Origin: Epiperipatus broadwayi
Lineage: Eukaryota; Onychophora; Udeonychophora; Euonychophora; Peripatidae
Direction of reading: 5' to 3'
Assembly: GCA_028023455.1 (NCBI GenBank)
Contig: JAQFVV010012983.1
Span: forward strand, 250,001-314,000
DNA: 64,000 nucleotides
Each line of letters begins with the position of its first letter. Positions within the stretch are counted from its first letter, which is position 1. The translations under genes were made by a program, and so were the position numbers. Shown piece after piece: positions 61,401 through 64,000 of this stretch. The notes under the pieces are model-generated. The model did no database searches and was not told the DNA's origin. It worked only from the letters and a program-made list of their open reading frames with translations.

Positions 61401-61963
61401 AAAACCTATCTATTTTTAATGTATTATATATTTTACTTTTAGTTTTTCATTTAATTTGGGTGTTCATCTGATCTCCCACGACACAATCCCCTCAACATTA
61501 TCTGCATACTTATTTATGATTTCTACCATTGCTAATTTTATATATTTCCTTTTGTACACCTATCCATAATTACTTATTTATTTAGTATAGATCTCGTCTT
61601 TTAACTACTTCTCACACTCATATATACATATATACTTTTTTAACATTTGTTTTATGTAATAAAGTTGTTATTCTAGTGTTAACTGTTTTCTCTCACCAAA
61701 TTGTTAAATTTTATTTTTATTATTTTTTTTATCTGCTGGCTGTCATTATAAGATGACAATTTAATAATTGCTTGATTAAATATTTAAATTTGATGTACAA
61801 TAGAAGAAAATTATTTGGGTATTCATGTTAAAGTAACATTTATATCAATACTTCAGACCCCACATTGGGTGGAATTTATAATGGAATACTTGCTATAATC
61901 AATTTAAATTAATATTAATATAAGAGAGCACTTTTCTTTAATATTTTAAACTTTCTCAACAAT

Positions 61964-61965
<2 letters not shown>
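61401..61965. other. Unassigned AT-rich interval
   Basis: Nothing recognised. Confidence 0.35.

Positions 61966-62058
<93 letters not shown>
61966..62058. repeat. (TA)n microsatellite, about 92 bp
   Basis: Pure alternating TA, immediately followed by the start of X3. Confidence 0.97.
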
Positions 62059-62059
<1 letters not shown>

Positions 62060-62062
<3 letters not shown>

Positions 62063-64000
62063 GCCCTTTTGTATGGGTCACCATTTAAGTTTTGTGCTAA
62101 TCTAGTAGAAAATTTTAAATTTAAGAAGTATTTTAAAAGTGTGATGTTGACTTTGCTTGTGGTAATGTTACCATAAGTTTAATTAGAGCAATCTGTAATT
62201 ATTTGATGTGTGAATTGTGTTGGTATTGAGAAGATATTTAAAATGATGATGATTATGATGTAATACTGCATTAATAAATTTAATAACAAATGTTTGAAGC
62301 TAAAGTATTTAAAAGACAAGTTAAAATTAGACAAAGATATTTATTTAATTTAAAATATATGTTAAAAGTGAATAGAAATATTTTAAATTATAAGTACTCA
62401 AATTGAGATTAATATTTGATTTTAATCATATCAAATAATTATTTTAAAAGCTGATGTAATATCTTATTTATTTTTAAAAATAAATATTTATTTTAAAAAA
62501 AGCAATTGTTAAGTTATTTTTAGATTATGGGAAGCGTTTCTTGTATTGTAAAGACAGATGTTAATTAGAGATACACACACACATGCTTGGAAGCTTTCTC
62601 ATAAAGTTGCAAAAACTATTTTAAAATTATGTTGTTAAAATTATAAATAATACGTGAGTTATCACGAGATAAAAATAAAAGATATTAATGTAGAATATTA
62701 AATCTGATTTTTAAAAATATTGTCTTAAAAATATAACGTATTTAAAAGATTTGATTTATTTTAAAATGATCTTATAAAAGTTAAGATTTAAATCAAATGA
62801 GAAAGAATATTTTAAAAAATGTTTGATAGATTTGAATAAACGATAAAGATTATTTTTAAAAAAAATGTAATAATATTAAATATTAAATAAGTCATTATTT
62901 TATTTTTAATAGTGTGTTAGTAAATATGTAAATAAGCTAGAAAGTTTGATTGTTTAAATGTACCAATCAGATAAGGAGTTTCTGCTAGTATAAAAGCTGG
63001 ATTCAATTGTTGAAGGGGGCTCTCTGTAATTAAATTTCTAAGTTAATCGTGCTATTGAGAAAATAGCTAAGTAAATTTAAAAAAACGCTCTTAAAATCAG
63101 TTGTAAAATCATAAGAGTGTTATTGTATATAATTTTATAATTTTTTAAATGATAAGTATGCAGTAGAAACTTAATAATTCCCTATTGGTCATCTCAATAT
63201 CGAAGCTCAATTTACGTACGAATAATCATGGAAACATTACGTATTGTAGAAATATATCAGAAACTTTACGCTAGAAAAATAACAGACGCTGGATTAGTAT
63301 ATAAAACTACGAGATGGAGAAAAGTAGTATTTTGGACTATAAATAGTGTTAAAAAATTTAAATTACTATTGTATATTATAAATAGATATTTAAAAGAAAT
63401 ATGAATACTTCTATAGAAAGAAAGTATTTTTGCAGATTTTTAAAAAATAAAATGTATATCTTAAGTAAAGATATAAGAAGTAGTAATTTTAATAAATACA
63501 TGCCTTGTTAAGTCTTTGTGCTTAAAAGACTAAATATTGACGATTTGAAAAGGCAAATAGATTATAAATATGATTATTTAAAATCGTAATATAATAAAAT
63601 TATTATATTGAAGTAATCTAAAATGCTGGACGTTATAGATGGAAAAATAGATTCTTACCTAGATATATTGTTTTGAGAAATGCGCAAGTAATACGTGGAC
63701 GTCCAGGCCAAATCAAACTAAGCCAAGCAAGCCAGTTAATTAAAGTAATTCAATGAAAATAATTTATAAACTATAAATTAGTTTAGAAATAATAACTTTA
63801 AAGATAATATTTATGAAGAACTGGATCCAGAAAGAGAATTTATAAACTATTTTTTTTAATTTTATTTTGTTTTCTTGTGGGAACTTATTTTTTATTTTTA
63901 ACACAAGAACGTTACCATTATTTTTATAAACTTTCAAGAAACACGTGATACAACGGAACAGGAAATAGTGTTCTATTGACTTTATACGTAGGATATTTGT
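62060..64000 (+). mobile_element. Repeat family X, copy X3 (cut by window end)
   Basis: Starts TGTGCCCTTTTGTATGGGTC directly after the long TA tract, in the orientation of X2. Holds CCAAT (62963), TATAAAAG (62989-62996) and GGGGG (63015), then a frame from about 63229 (METLRIVEIYQKLYARKI, 58 codons) at the place of the X1 and X2 short frames, and CTGGATCCAGAAAG near 63820 matching ATGGATCCAGGAAAA near 44880. About 1.94 kb is inside the window. Confidence 0.75.
62963..63019 (+). promoter_or_regulatory. X3 promoter-like block (CCAAT, TATA, G-run)
   Basis: CCAATCAG at 62963, TATAAAAG at 62989-62996, GGGGG at 63015-63019: the clearest of the three copies. Confidence 0.65.

Overview
The window looks like a gene-poor, very AT-rich stretch of an invertebrate animal nuclear genome. 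Composition is judged by eye, not computed. It holds relics of an RTE-type LINE, a second LINE resembling families common in tick genomes, a Penelope-like element, a hAT DNA transposon, tRNA-derived SINEs, many foldback/MITE-like palindromes, and long AT and GATA microsatellites. I found no convincing host protein-coding gene and no canonical tRNA or rRNA gene. The species cannot be fixed from these families alone. Nearly all open frames are chance frames or pieces of decayed transposons.

Layout. 1-5.4 kb: foldback repeats, a SINE and the 5' part of an RTE LINE. 5.46-8.49 kb: a 3.0-kb block (satellite array, perfect hairpin, promoter-bearing repeat Z1) that splits this RTE and carries a 15-bp flanking duplication; the RTE resumes at 8.5 kb. 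9.8-11.5 kb: a second LINE. 12.5-23 kb: MITE-like family D, foldback family A (one copy expanded by a GATA array), a Penelope-like relic and an LTR-like unit. 24.6-28.5 kb: an RTE fragment, repeat F with a 105-bp minisatellite, and repeat G.

28.6-47.9 kb is the most structured part. Two diverged, oppositely oriented copies of a roughly 4.6-5.0-kb family (X) enclose a 9.8-kb interior. The interior holds two direct 2185-bp copies (Y) that differ at only 10 positions, a tandem/inverted satellite (E), a promoter-bearing repeat (Z2) and a foldback repeat. A third X copy runs off the right edge from 62.06 kb. All three X copies keep the same promoter-like order (CCAAT, TATA, G-run). Y carries a TGACGTAA-TATA promoter-like block.

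48.0-54.5 kb: a second copy of repeat F, broken by a SINE, a complete-ended but dead hAT element (itself carrying a family D MITE and a 58-bp frameshifting duplication), another SINE and a satellite E array, then an RTE fragment. 56.4-58.1 kb: the best-preserved RTE reverse transcriptase. 58.5-62 kb: a MITE, an RTE 3' end, a second copy of repeat G and a 90-bp AT tract.

The best candidates for something undescribed are X and Y: non-coding, promoter-bearing repeats bounded by TA tracts, one family old and the other recently duplicated.
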